Origin: Prorocentrum cordatum
Taxonomy: Eukaryota; Sar; Dinophyceae; Prorocentrales; Prorocentraceae
Direction: 5' to 3'
DNA length: 25,000 nucleotides
NCBI GenBank assembly: GCA_963575745.1
Contig: CAUYUJ010014630.1
Location: 1-25,000 of the forward strand
In this document: piece after piece, positions 15,940 to 25,000 of the stretch
Numbering within the stretch: the stretch's first letter is position 1
Layout: the number at the start of each line of letters is the position of its first letter
Translations under genes and position numbers: made by a program
Notes under the pieces: model-generated
Databases searched by the model: none
The model's input: only the letters and a program-made list of their open reading frames with translations
Told to the model about the DNA's origin: nothing

Positions 15940-17550
15940 GCCACCTTGGGAGGCTATCGGTCTCTTGGAGCGCTCTTCAAGCTCTCTCGGGGGCCTCTTG
16001 GGGGCCTCTTGGGGCCTTTGGAGCCGTATGAAGCCGAGAGACGCAGCGTTCTACAACAACTCGCATTCTACATAGGTTTTCTTTTGCACTCCAGGACGCC
16101 CCAAGAGGGCCCAAGGAGGCCCCAGGAGGCCCCCACGAGGCCATGATCTCTCCTCCCTGTCGAGAGGCCATAAGGGGTTCCCTGTAGGAGCGACACACGA
16201 GTCGTGATAGAAGAACTCGCATTCTAACTGCGTCTTCCGTTGCATTCCAAGACGCCCCAAGGAGGCCCCCGAGAGGCCCCAAGAGGCCTCCAGGAGGCCC
16301 TCACTCCCCCCCTCCCTTTCGAAAGGCCATAGGGGTTCCCTATAGCCCATAGGAGCGACGCGCGAGTCGTGATAGAAGAAGTCAGATTCTAACTACGTCT
16401 TCTCTTGCACTCCCTGACGCCGGGAGAAGCCACCGAGAAGCCCCAAGAGGCCCCAAAAAAACAGGAGGCGCTGACCCCTCCTCCCTTTCGAGAGGCCACA
16501 GGGGTCCCCTACAGGAGCGACGCACGAGTCGTGATAAAAGACATCGAATTTTAACTACGTCTTCCCTTGCACTCCGAAGGCGTCCCAAGAAGCCCCCGAG
16601 AGGCCCAAGGAGGCCCCCAAGAAGCCCTGATCTCTCCTCCCCATCGAGAAGCCATACGGGTTCCCTATAGGAGCGACACGCAAGTCGTGATAGAGGAACT
16701 CACGTTCTAACTACGTCTCCCCTTGCATTCCATGACGCCCCAAGAGGCCCCCCGAAGGCCCCAAGAGGCCCCCAGGAGGCCCTGACCCCTCCCCCCTTTC
16801 GAAAACCCATAGGGGATCCCTATAGCCCATAGGAGCGACATACGAGTCGTGATAGAAGAACTCGCATTTTAACTACGTCTTCGCTCGCACTCCAAGACGC
16901 CCGAAAAGAACCCCGAGAAACCCCAAGAGGCCCCAAGAGGCCTCCAGGAGGCCCTGACCCCTCCTCCCCTTCGAGAAACCTTATGGAGTCTCCTATAGGA
17001 GCGACACACAAGTCGTGAAAAAAGAACTCCGGCTCTCATTACGTCTTCACTTGCACTCCGAAGACGCCCCAAGAGGCCCCCGAGAGGCCCCAGGAGGCCC
17101 CCAAGAGGCCCAGATCTCTCCTCCCTGTCGAGAGGCCATAGGGGTTCCTTGTAGGAGCGACACGCGAGTCGTGATAGAAGAACTCGCATTCTAACTACGT
17201 TTTCCCTTGCATTCCAAGACGCCCCAAGAGGCCCCCGCAAGGCCCCAAGAGGCCCCCAGGAGGCCCTGTCCCGTCCTGCCCTTCGAGAAACCATAGGGAT
17301 TTCCTATTGGAACGACATACGAATCGTGATAGAAGAACTCGCATTCTAACTACGTTTTCCCTTGAACCCCAAGACGCCCCGAGAGGCCCCCGCAAGGCCC
17401 CGAGAGGCCCCAAGAACACCAGGAAGCCCCGACCCCTCCTCCCCTTGGAGAAGCCATAGGGGTCCCCTATAGGAGCGACACACGAGTCGTGATAAAAGAA
17501 CTCGGATTGTAACTACGTTTTCCTCTGTACTCCAAGAGGCCCCGTTAGGC
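15940..17550. repeat. Satellite array, nine units of 155-166 bp
   Basis: The core GTCGTGATA (or a one-base variant) recurs at 16201, 16366, 16528, 16684, 16846, 17012, 17168, 17323 and 17486. Each unit runs GAGAGGCCATAGGGGT, CCCTATAGGAGCGACA, CGAGTCGTGATAGAAGAACT, CATTCTAACTACGTCTTCCC, TTGCATTCCAAGACGCCCC, then several AGGCCCC sub-repeats. At the left edge (about 15985-16020) the AGGCCCC theme appears inverted as GGGGGCCTCTTGGGGCC. Minus-strand frames through it are repeat artefacts. Confidence 0.93.
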
Positions 17551-17946
17551 CCCCCCTGAGGCCTCCCGAAAGGGAGGGGCTCCGGTGAGAGGCGCCGCAG
17601 GCGGCGGGGAGGACAGAGAGGGGGGGGAACGGAGGGCATGATAACGATGATGATTTTTTCTGGGCGGCCCCCGACCAGAGCAGAACAACGCCAGACAGCG
17701 CGAGAGCCACGCTGCCTCCCTGTCGCGGAAAACGCTCGCGGTGCCGCCTATTGCGTCGCACACCCCAGGAGCCCAGGAGAGAACGCCCGCCACCCATCGC
17801 GGAAGCGCCCCCTCGCCGACGCTCGCGTGCCCGCGACGGCACCCTCAGAGCTGCGCAACTGCACCCCCAGCTGCGCACTGCGTGCTTTGAAACCAAGAGC
17901 AGGGCGCCCAGCCAACCTGAGCAGCGCCACTGCATCGAGTGGCCGC
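17551..17946. other. Spacer between the satellite and the next gene
   Basis: The first ~90 bp are G-rich. The rest is mixed GC-rich sequence just downstream of the stop codon of the 17947-18984 ORF, so it may hold that gene's 3' UTR. No supported ORF or RNA gene. Confidence 0.4.
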
Positions 17947-18984
17947 TCAGGGCTGGGCGGCGGCGGGCGCCGCCACCTTCGCGGCGGACCCCTTGCAGGC
18001 ACGCTTGGCAGCCCGCTTCGCGGCAGCTTCCTGCAATTTGTCCATCGAGCGCTTGGTCGCCGCCTTGTTCTGCTCGCGGATCTCTTTCTTGAACTCAGGC
18101 GACGGGCCCTCCGTGGCGCCGACGGTGGCTGACTGCTTCTGCTCATCGACCTGCTGGACGGAACGCTTGACGATGTCGTCCCACAACGTGTTGGAACCAC
18201 CCAGAGGCATATCAGAGTGGGGGTTCTTTGAGTTCCCCTTGTGGTGTTTGAAAAACTTGAGGATGGGATACGACTGCACGGCGTTCTTCTTCACGACGGC
18301 ACGGGTGTGGCTCCAATTGTACACGATGTCCCAAGCTTCAGTGATCTCGTATTCGGCACTCACATCAACCGCGTACGCCGTGGGCTTGTACACAAACTTG
18401 GTGCACTTCTGATTGGCGTCGAAGACCATGCCGAAAAGGCCGATGCTCCCCCACGCCACGGCACCTGTGTCTGGGTTCACAGTGGGACGAGCCCCGCCGG
18501 AAGTGAGGTCGGACAGGTACTTGTTGGCTGTCTCATCGGAACGAATGGCCACGGCGCGATGCAACACCAACTTGCTTTGCAGAGCGGGGTGGCACTTCAG
18601 ACCCTTCGCGAGATTGTGCTTCAAGCGGAAGACGTTCGGGAGCGCCTGCGAATCGTAAACTTTCATGCGCGCCAGAACCGTGTCCGACAGCTTGAACGTT
18701 TTCTTGGCCCACTGGACGAGCCAATCGTAGTCCAGGTCCCCGATCGTGTCGGGCGCCACCTGAAACTGATGCTCAATGTCGCTCTCCTGGTGCCCCGTCA
18801 ACTTGTTTGTAAGCTTCGTCACCGTCCGCTCCCGCTCCTTCGGGTAGTTCCACAGAATCTGGACCGCGTCGACGAAAGCCCTATGCTCGATCTGCTCGTC
18901 CTCAGTGGCGTGTTTGGGGAGGGCCGGCATGTGCTTCAGGAGGGGGCACGCCTTCGGCAAAGCGAGCTGCCTCGACAGAGACAT
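17947..18984 (-). CDS. Uncharacterised protein with basic Ala/Lys tail
   Basis: An ATG at 18984 (MSLSRQLALPKACPLL) opens 345 codons ending AAPAAAQP. The frame continues upstream, but that part is Arg/Ser-rich and motif-free, so I choose this start. The protein is soluble-looking, with no signal or membrane segment. It contains KERERTVTKLTNKLTGHQ, DYDWLVQWAKKTFKLSDTVL, GAVAWGSIGLFGMVFDANQK and AWDIVYNWSHTRAVVKKNAV. The C-terminus (EFKKEIREQNKAATKRSM onward) is helical, rich in Lys, Ala and Arg, and could bind nucleic acid. I do not recognise a family. Normal amino-acid composition and length support a real gene. It shares strand with, and lies 0.77 kb downstream of, the 19754-20227 ORF, and could be a later exon of the same gene. 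Confidence 0.68.
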   Translation of the reverse strand: MSLSRQLALPKACPLLKHMPALPKHATEDEQIEHRAFVDAVQILWNYPKERERTVTKLTNKLTGHQESDIEHQFQVAPDTIGDLDYDWLVQWAKKTFKLSDTVLARMKVYDSQALPNVFRLKHNLAKGLKCHPALQSKLVLHRAVAIRSDETANKYLSDLTSGGARPTVNPDTGAVAWGSIGLFGMVFDANQKCTKFVYKPTAYAVDVSAEYEITEAWDIVYNWSHTRAVVKKNAVQSYPILKFFKHHKGNSKNPHSDMPLGGSNTLWDDIVKRSVQQVDEQKQSATVGATEGPSPEFKKEIREQNKAATKRSMDKLQEAAAKRAAKRACKGSAAKVAAPAAAQP

Positions 18985-19753
18985 GGCGCCGAAGCAGGCA
19001 ATCCACGACCGCGAGAAAAAAAAAGAGACCAGCACACTCTCGAGCCAGACAGCTACGGAAGGCACTGAGGACGTCAAAAATAATGATATCAGACAACTGC
19101 TACTGCATGTGGCCGACGAGAATCGCACTGCCGACTCGCTGTGCCCGACAATATATATGAGGATGACTCGCAAGGCCAGCCGGCTGGAAGAGATTTCCCG
19201 CGAACGCGAGCGGCAATGCTGTCGACAGAACCGCCCATCAAGCAAGGATAACCGAACTCCTCTTGCTGTCGTTCCTCCCCCCCCTCCTCTTCCTACCACC
19301 CCTCTCCTTGTCATAATATTAATTGTCCTCCTCCTCCGCCTCCTCCCAACTCCCCCTCTTTTTTTTTTCTTGTGCTGCGGACTAATCTGGTCAATGCGTC
19401 TCAGCGATGATCCGTGGGCAACGCCCGCGCGATCTAAAGCGAAGAAAAAAACATGCTGCCAACGAATGCTCGCGCAAACGGGTGGATCGCAACGGAAAGT
19501 CGTCGCGACACGGCGAGGCGGCCAAGTCCAGCAAAACGTGGCGCGCTGAAGCCGCCGCGGCAAAAACGCAAACACCGCGGGCGGAGCCGCGATTCGCTCG
19601 CGAGGTGCAACTGGAATCTCCGCGCGGGCGCAGCCTCTCGCCACCGCATGAGCAGGCGCAACTACATGATATTCGGTTCCCGAAGAAGGGCGGGGCACGC
19701 TGCAGCGGCGCTCCGGAATGAACCACCCAGACAACGACCAAAGAGAAAAAAAT
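18985..19753. other. Spacer or intron between two unknown ORFs
   Basis: Contains A9 and T-rich runs near 19016-19026 and 19359-19369, and an ATATTAATTG stretch near 19316. On the minus strand a CTCTTTTTTTTTCTCGCGG tract precedes the downstream ATG, as a polypyrimidine tract before an acceptor would. No separate gene seen. Confidence 0.4.
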
Positions 19754-20227
19754 CTAAAACACCACGGCACGGTGACGGTGTATAGATGAATTCTCCGGAG
19801 CGTTGGTCCTGCCCTTCTGGTAGTTCCTCAACGCTGTCTCCACCTTGGCAGCGGGCCAACCGAAAATATTATATCCCTCCGTGTTCACCTGCGTGTCCGT
19901 CCACTCCGTGAACTGGTTGCGGTTGTTGGAGCGCGGGCCTTTTTCGCGGATGAACTTGTAGCCCGCGACGCGCTCGTCCTCCGCCAGTGGCTGCTTGCGC
20001 TCGTTCTGCGGCTTCAGCGTGAAGTACCTGATCTGGAACCCTTCCAGCTTCTCCAGCATAAGTTGGAAAGCAGCGGAACCCAACCTGCAGTTATTTCCGT
20101 AGTCGATCTTATGCGCCTCGCCGCTCGCAAACTTCAAGATACTCTGGGCGTCCACCATGTTCTTCTCGAAGCTGACCACTTTTAATATGCGGTACTTCGA
20201 GCAATCGTCGCCCTCGGGCTTCTGCAT
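19754..20227 (-). CDS. Uncharacterised small protein
   Basis: An ATG at 20227 (MQKPEGDDCSKYRILKVV) opens about 157 codons to a TAG. A longer frame reaches 20287 but starts on a weaker codon next to a simple repeat. Composition is normal and mixed: SFEKNMVDAQSILKFASGE, CRLGSAAFQLMLEKLEGFQ, RYFTLKPQNERKQPLAEDE, GYKFIREKGPRSNNRNQFTE and YNIFGWPAAKVETALRNYQ. The last ~15 codons (after NYQKGR) look less protein-like, so the exon may end there. No family recognised. It could be exon 1 of the gene continuing at 18984, but I found no clean GT donor. Confidence 0.55.
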   Translation of the reverse strand: MQKPEGDDCSKYRILKVVSFEKNMVDAQSILKFASGEAHKIDYGNNCRLGSAAFQLMLEKLEGFQIRYFTLKPQNERKQPLAEDERVAGYKFIREKGPRSNNRNQFTEWTDTQVNTEGYNIFGWPAAKVETALRNYQKGRTNAPENSSIHRHRAVVF

Positions 20228-20299
20228 GGCACAACCCGTCGAAGTTTGAGCGGCATCCAGCGGCTTAGCGGCTTGAACAAAACACACACGTAATCGCCA

Positions 20300-20450
20300 T
20301 CACTATCATGAACCTCATCCTCGTCGTCCTCATCGTCCTCGTCATCATCGTGATCATCATCATCATCACCATCGTCATCGCCATCGTCATCGTCATCATC
20401 GTTCTCTCCATCATCATCGCGACCATCATCATCACCATCGTCAACATAAT
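20300..20450. repeat. ATC/GTC-rich microsatellite
   Basis: About 150 bp of CATCATCGTC-type trinucleotides. The frames give poly-Ile/Val on one strand and poly-Met/Thr on the other, which are artefacts. Confidence 0.93.
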
Positions 20451-20458
20451 CAGCCGCG

Positions 20459-20876
20459 GCGAACTCCTCCTCCTCTCCTCCCCCTCGTCCTACTCAGTGC
20501 CATTCGCAGCTGGAGGCTGGAACACCAGAGACCATTGAGAAAACCCAAAAAACCTCAGAAAAAAAACTTTTTTATATATTTTTATATATTTTTATCAGCA
20601 AAAAAAAACTAATTTCCTAACATATCTGCCTGACCCGAGGCCACTTCCTGAAGCTCGCCCGAACTATTGTTTTTGTTTCTGTTTTTTTTGTTTTTTTTTT
20701 TAAGTTTTCCTGCGGTTCCCGCTTGAGGACTGCTGTGGGCGCTCTCCGACGCCCAAATCGGAAACTCCTCCTCCTCTCCTCCTCCTCGTCCCACTCAGTG
20801 CCATTCGCAGCTGGAGGCTGGAACACCAGAGACCATGGAGAAAACCTAAAAAAACCTAAAAGAAAACCTACAGATA

Positions 20877-20908
<32 letters not shown>

Positions 20909-21062
20909 CTAGTTGCCGTACAAATCTGCCTGACCCGAGGCCACTTCCTGAAGTTCGCCCGAAAAAATTGTTCTTTTAGGTGTTTTAAGTTTTTTTGGTT
21001 TTCCTGCGACTCCCGCTTGAGGACTGCTGGGGGCGCTCTCCGACGCCCATGTCGGAAAACGC
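20459..21062. repeat. Tandem duplication of a ~300-bp unit
   Basis: GTGCCATTCGCAGCTGGAGG occurs at 20498 and 20799, and CTGCCTGACCCGAGGCCAC at 20626 and 20926, giving a 300-301-bp period. Each unit also has GGAACACCAGAGACCAT, an A/T-rich block with TA repeats (pure in copy 2 at about 20877-20902), a T-rich run, and CGCTTGAGGACTGCTG with GGGCGCTCTCCGACGCCCA. No gene supported. Confidence 0.9.
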
Positions 21063-21196
21063 TGAAAACGCCCAGGCCTGCATCGGGCCTGGCGCCCCTC
21101 CACCTCCTCCTCCTCCTCCTCCTCCTCCTCCTCCTCCTCCTCACCCTTGCTCTGAGGCGCAAGAGCCATGGCACACGTGCCACTTGTTATGACTAC

Positions 21197-22290
<1,094 letters not shown>

Positions 22291-22440
22291 GCTAAACGAA
22301 GTCTGTGTTACCAGGTTTGAATGAATGGAAAAGGGTAAGTAAGGGTTCGGGTTCGGGTTCGGGTTCGGGAACGACGCCGGCGAACAATTATCCCGGCGAA
22401 GGGCCCAACCATGTGCAGGCGAAGGGCCCAACCATGTGCA
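22291..22440. other. Junction with GGGTTC repeats and a duplicated 23-bp anchor
   Basis: Between the TAC array and the 89-bp array lie four consecutive GGGTTC units (about 22340-22370) and two copies of GCGAAGGGCCCAACCATGTG, 23 bp apart. A near copy of the anchor occurs at about 24393, before the 77-bp array. Confidence 0.8.
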
Positions 22441-24115
22441 GCTGTGTGTAACGCAGGTGTGGGTATCGTCCTCGGTAAACCTCCCTCTGAGACCACGACA
22501 CGTGTGACGGGTGTGCCAAAATTGGCACGGGTACGCCATGCGGACGCTGCCACAGGAGCCGTCGGTGCAGCCCCATCTGAGGCCACGAAACGCGTGAGGG
22601 GTGCGCCGAAATGCAGGGTGGAACCACGTGCGGGCGCTGCCACCAGGGCCTTTGGTGGCCGCGAAACGTGGAAGGGGTGCGCCGAAATGAGGGGGAACTG
22701 CACGCGGAACCTGCCACTGGGGCCCTAAGTGGAACACTCCATGGGGCCACGGTACGTGTGAGGGGTGCGCCGACATGGAGGGGAGCTGCATGCGGACTTG
22801 CCACGGGGGCCTTGAATGGAGCACCTTATGGGGTAACGAAACGTGTGAGGGGTGCGCCGAAATGGAGGTGGACCTGCATGTGGACCCTGCCACTGGAGCC
22901 TACGGCGGAGCACCGTATGGGGCCACGAGACGCGTGAGGGGTGCGCCGAAATGGGGATGGAACTGCATGCTGACCCTGCCACTGGGGCCTTCCGCGGAGC
23001 ACCCTATGTGGCCACGAAACGTGTGAGAGGTGCGCCGAAATGGGGGTGGAACTGCATGCGGACCTTGCCACTGGAGCCTTCGGCGGAGCACCCTATGGGA
23101 CCACGAAACGTGTGAGGGGTGCGCCGAAATGGAGGTGGAACTGCATGCGGGCCCTGCCACTGGGGTCATCGGCGGAACACACCATGGGGCCACGAAACGT
23201 GTGAGGGGTGCGCCGACATGGGAGTGGAACTGCATGCGGACCCTGCCACTGGGGCCTTCGGCGGAGCACCCGATGGGGCCACGAAATGTGGAAGGGGTGC
23301 GCCGAAATGGAGGTGGAACTGCATGCGGACCCTGTCACGAGGGCCTTCCGCGGAGCACCCTATGGGGCCACGAAATGTGTGAGGGGTGCGCCGAAATGTG
23401 GGTGGAACTGCATGCGGACCCTGCCACTGGGGCCTTCGGCGGAGCACTAGGGCCACGAAACGTGTCAGGGGTGGTCCGAAATGGGGGTGGAACTGCATGC
23501 GGACCCTGCCACTGGGGCCTTGGGCGGAGCACCCTATCGGGCCACGAAACGTGTCAGGGGTTCGCCGAAATGGGGGTGGAACTGCATGCGGACCCTGCCA
23601 CTGGGGCCTTCGGCAGAGCACCATATCGGGCCACGAAACGTGTGAGAAGTGCGCCGAAATGGGGGTGGAACTGCATGCGGACCCTGCCACGGGGCCATTC
23701 GGAGGAGCACCTATGGTGGGCCACGAAAAACGTGGAGGGGTGCGCCACGACATGGGGACCCCCGGATGGAAAAAACAACTGCATTTGCGGCCCCTGCCAC
23801 TGGGGCCTTGGGTGGAGCACCCTATGGGGCCACGAAACGTGTGAGGTGTGCGCCGAAGTGGAGGTGGAACTGCCTGCGGACCCTGCCACTGGGGCCTTGG
23901 GTGAAGCACCCCATGGGGCCACGAAGCGTGTGAGGGTGCGCCGACATGGGGGTGGAACTGCATGCGGACCCTGCCACTGGGGCCTTGGGTGGAGCACCCT
24001 ATGGGGCCACGAAACGTGTGAGAGGTGCGCCGGAATGGGGGTGAAACTGCATGCGGACCCTGCCAATGGGGCCTTTGCTGGAGCTCCCTATGGAGCCACG
24101 AAACGCTGTAATGGG
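22440..24115. repeat. Satellite array of 89-bp units (about 18 copies)
   Basis: GCGCCGAAAT or a variant falls at 23121, 23210, 23299 and 23388, exactly 89 bp apart, and the pattern holds across the array. Unit parts are CCACGAAACGTGTGAGGGG, TGCGCCGAAATGGGGGTGG, AACTGCATGCGGACCCTGCC, ACTGGGGCCTTCGGCGGAGC and ACCCTATGGGG. Units are most diverged at the left edge and near 23700-23800. Because 89 is not a multiple of three, a single frame reads all three phases in turn, and long stop-free frames exist on both strands. I treat these as a property of the repeat. Confidence 0.95.
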
Positions 24116-24640
24116 TGGGTGAAACGCAGGGAGGAGGGAGGAGAGGGAGGAGGAGGGAGGAGGGGGAGGGGGGAGGGGGGCAGCGGGAGGAAGGTGGGAA
24201 CGCGGGGCGCTGTCTCTTCAAAACGAGGACCCAACACCACAGGATGGCTGGGGAAAAAAAGTCGTACTCTTAGTAAGCACGTTTCCTATTGAAGTCCTAT
24301 TCGAAAACAAATATATTATAAGGGCATTCCTCTGGAGGCTGGGACTCGACCACTTTCAATTGAAATCCTGTTCAAAAAAAATAGCCTGGCGAAGGACCCA
24401 ACCATATGCAGCTGCGAATACCGCGAGGGAAATGAGACGAAGGAGAGGGGCACGCAAACTACAAGTGGCGCGAGGCATGGCCCCTGTTGTCATGGGCACT
24501 GCGCCACAGCACGGACGAGGCGCAAGACAGCGCGGGCAGGAGGTGGCTGGAGAAGGAGGAGAGCTCACTGGGCGATCCAACACATCAGTATCATCATCGC
24601 ATCGTCAGACCTGTTACTGGGCACGCAGGAAAATGTTACG
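24116..24640. other. Interruption between the 89-bp and 77-bp arrays
   Basis: Begins with a purine tract (about 24126-24190). AT-richer sequence follows, with a diverged direct repeat (TTGAAGTCCTATTCGAAAA near 24291 and TTGAAATCCTGTTCAAAAA near 24359), then the anchor GCGAAGGACCCAACCATATG at 24393. No gene or RNA gene found. Confidence 0.6.
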
Positions 24641-25000
24641 GGGGCCACGAAACGCTGCCCTGGGTGGGGGAACCGCATGCGGGCTGTGCCACTGGGACCT
24701 TCGGTGGAGCTCCCTATGGGGCTACGAAGCGCTGCCCTGGGTGGGGGAACCGCATGCGGGCTGTGCCACTGTGACCTTCGGTGGAGCTCCCTATGGGGCC
24801 ACGAAACGCTGGCCCCGGTGGGGTGGGTGGGGGAAACACGCATGGGAACTCTGGGCCCGTGGGACCTTCGGTGGAGCTCCCTATGGGGCTACGAAACGCT
24901 GCCCTCGGTGGGGGAACCGCATGCGGGCTGTGCCACTGGGACCTTCGGTGGAGCTCCCTATGGGGCTACGAAACGCTGCCCTGGGTGGGGGAACCGCACG
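24640..25000. repeat. Related satellite with 77-bp units
   Basis: GCTGCCC or a variant falls at 24654, 24731, 24808, 24898 and 24975. Spacing is 77 bp, with one 90-bp unit. Parts shared with the 89-bp satellite are CCACGAAACG, GCATGCGG, GCCACTGGG, CCTTCGG and GGAGC-CCTATGGGG; the middle differs (CTGCCCTGGGTGGGGGAACC). The array runs off the window edge. Confidence 0.93.

Noticed and set aside
18984-19754. Definite intron joining the two unknown ORFs
   Set aside because: No clean donor with matching phase was found at the end of the 19754-20227 ORF.
22440-24115. CRISPR-like array
   Set aside because: The whole 89-bp unit repeats with scattered mismatches; there is no short conserved repeat alternating with unique spacers, and no cas gene.
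23030-24292. 420-codon repeat protein gene
   Set aside because: The unit length is not a multiple of three and the frame cycles through all phases, so protein-level repetition is secondary. Kept only as a finding to test.
24330-24370. tRNA-like GGGACTCGACC T-arm resemblance
   Set aside because: No matching acceptor, D or anticodon arms at the required spacing.

Overview
This looks like nuclear DNA of a dinoflagellate-type protist. The reasons are GC-rich coding segments split by introns, very abundant microsatellites and minisatellites, spacers far larger than the coding fraction, every supported coding unit on the same (minus) strand, and protein types I associate with multicopy dinoflagellate families. 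I cannot name a species, and nothing here suggests a bacterium, an organelle or a free virus. All functional calls come from reading motifs by eye.

Layout, plus-strand coordinates. 1-780: CA microsatellite, then a C-rich minisatellite. 990-2509 (minus): a broken IS1595/Merlin-like DDE transposase gene with a short intron and a one-base frameshift. 2895-5072 (minus): two exons that join in phase, giving a P-loop NTPase of SF3/Rep-like appearance, then an acidic linker with internal repeats and a papain-like cysteine peptidase module. 5073-7637: gene-poor DNA with a GAC array and a GTC array in inverted orientation around a GC-rich spacer. 7638-14451 (minus): a three-exon gene of about 1,500 codons from an uncharacterised family, with a frameshift in exon 1 and introns full of simple repeats. 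14452-17946: repeats, including a second copy of a ~930-bp element that also sits in intron 2 of that gene, and a nine-copy ~160-bp satellite. 17947-18984 and 19754-20227 (minus): two ORFs of unknown function. 20288-25000: an ATC tract, a 300-bp tandem duplication, a ~1.1-kb TAC array, a ~1.7-kb array of 89-bp units and a related 77-bp array.

The genes do not form a visible pathway. The window reads as a one-directional run of element-like or multicopy genes embedded in satellite DNA. The strongest candidates for something undescribed are the NTPase-peptidase fusion, the large three-exon gene with RNase-H-fold-like acidic motifs, and the paired ~930-bp elements carrying nested hairpins, one of them intronic, which resemble introner-type insertions.
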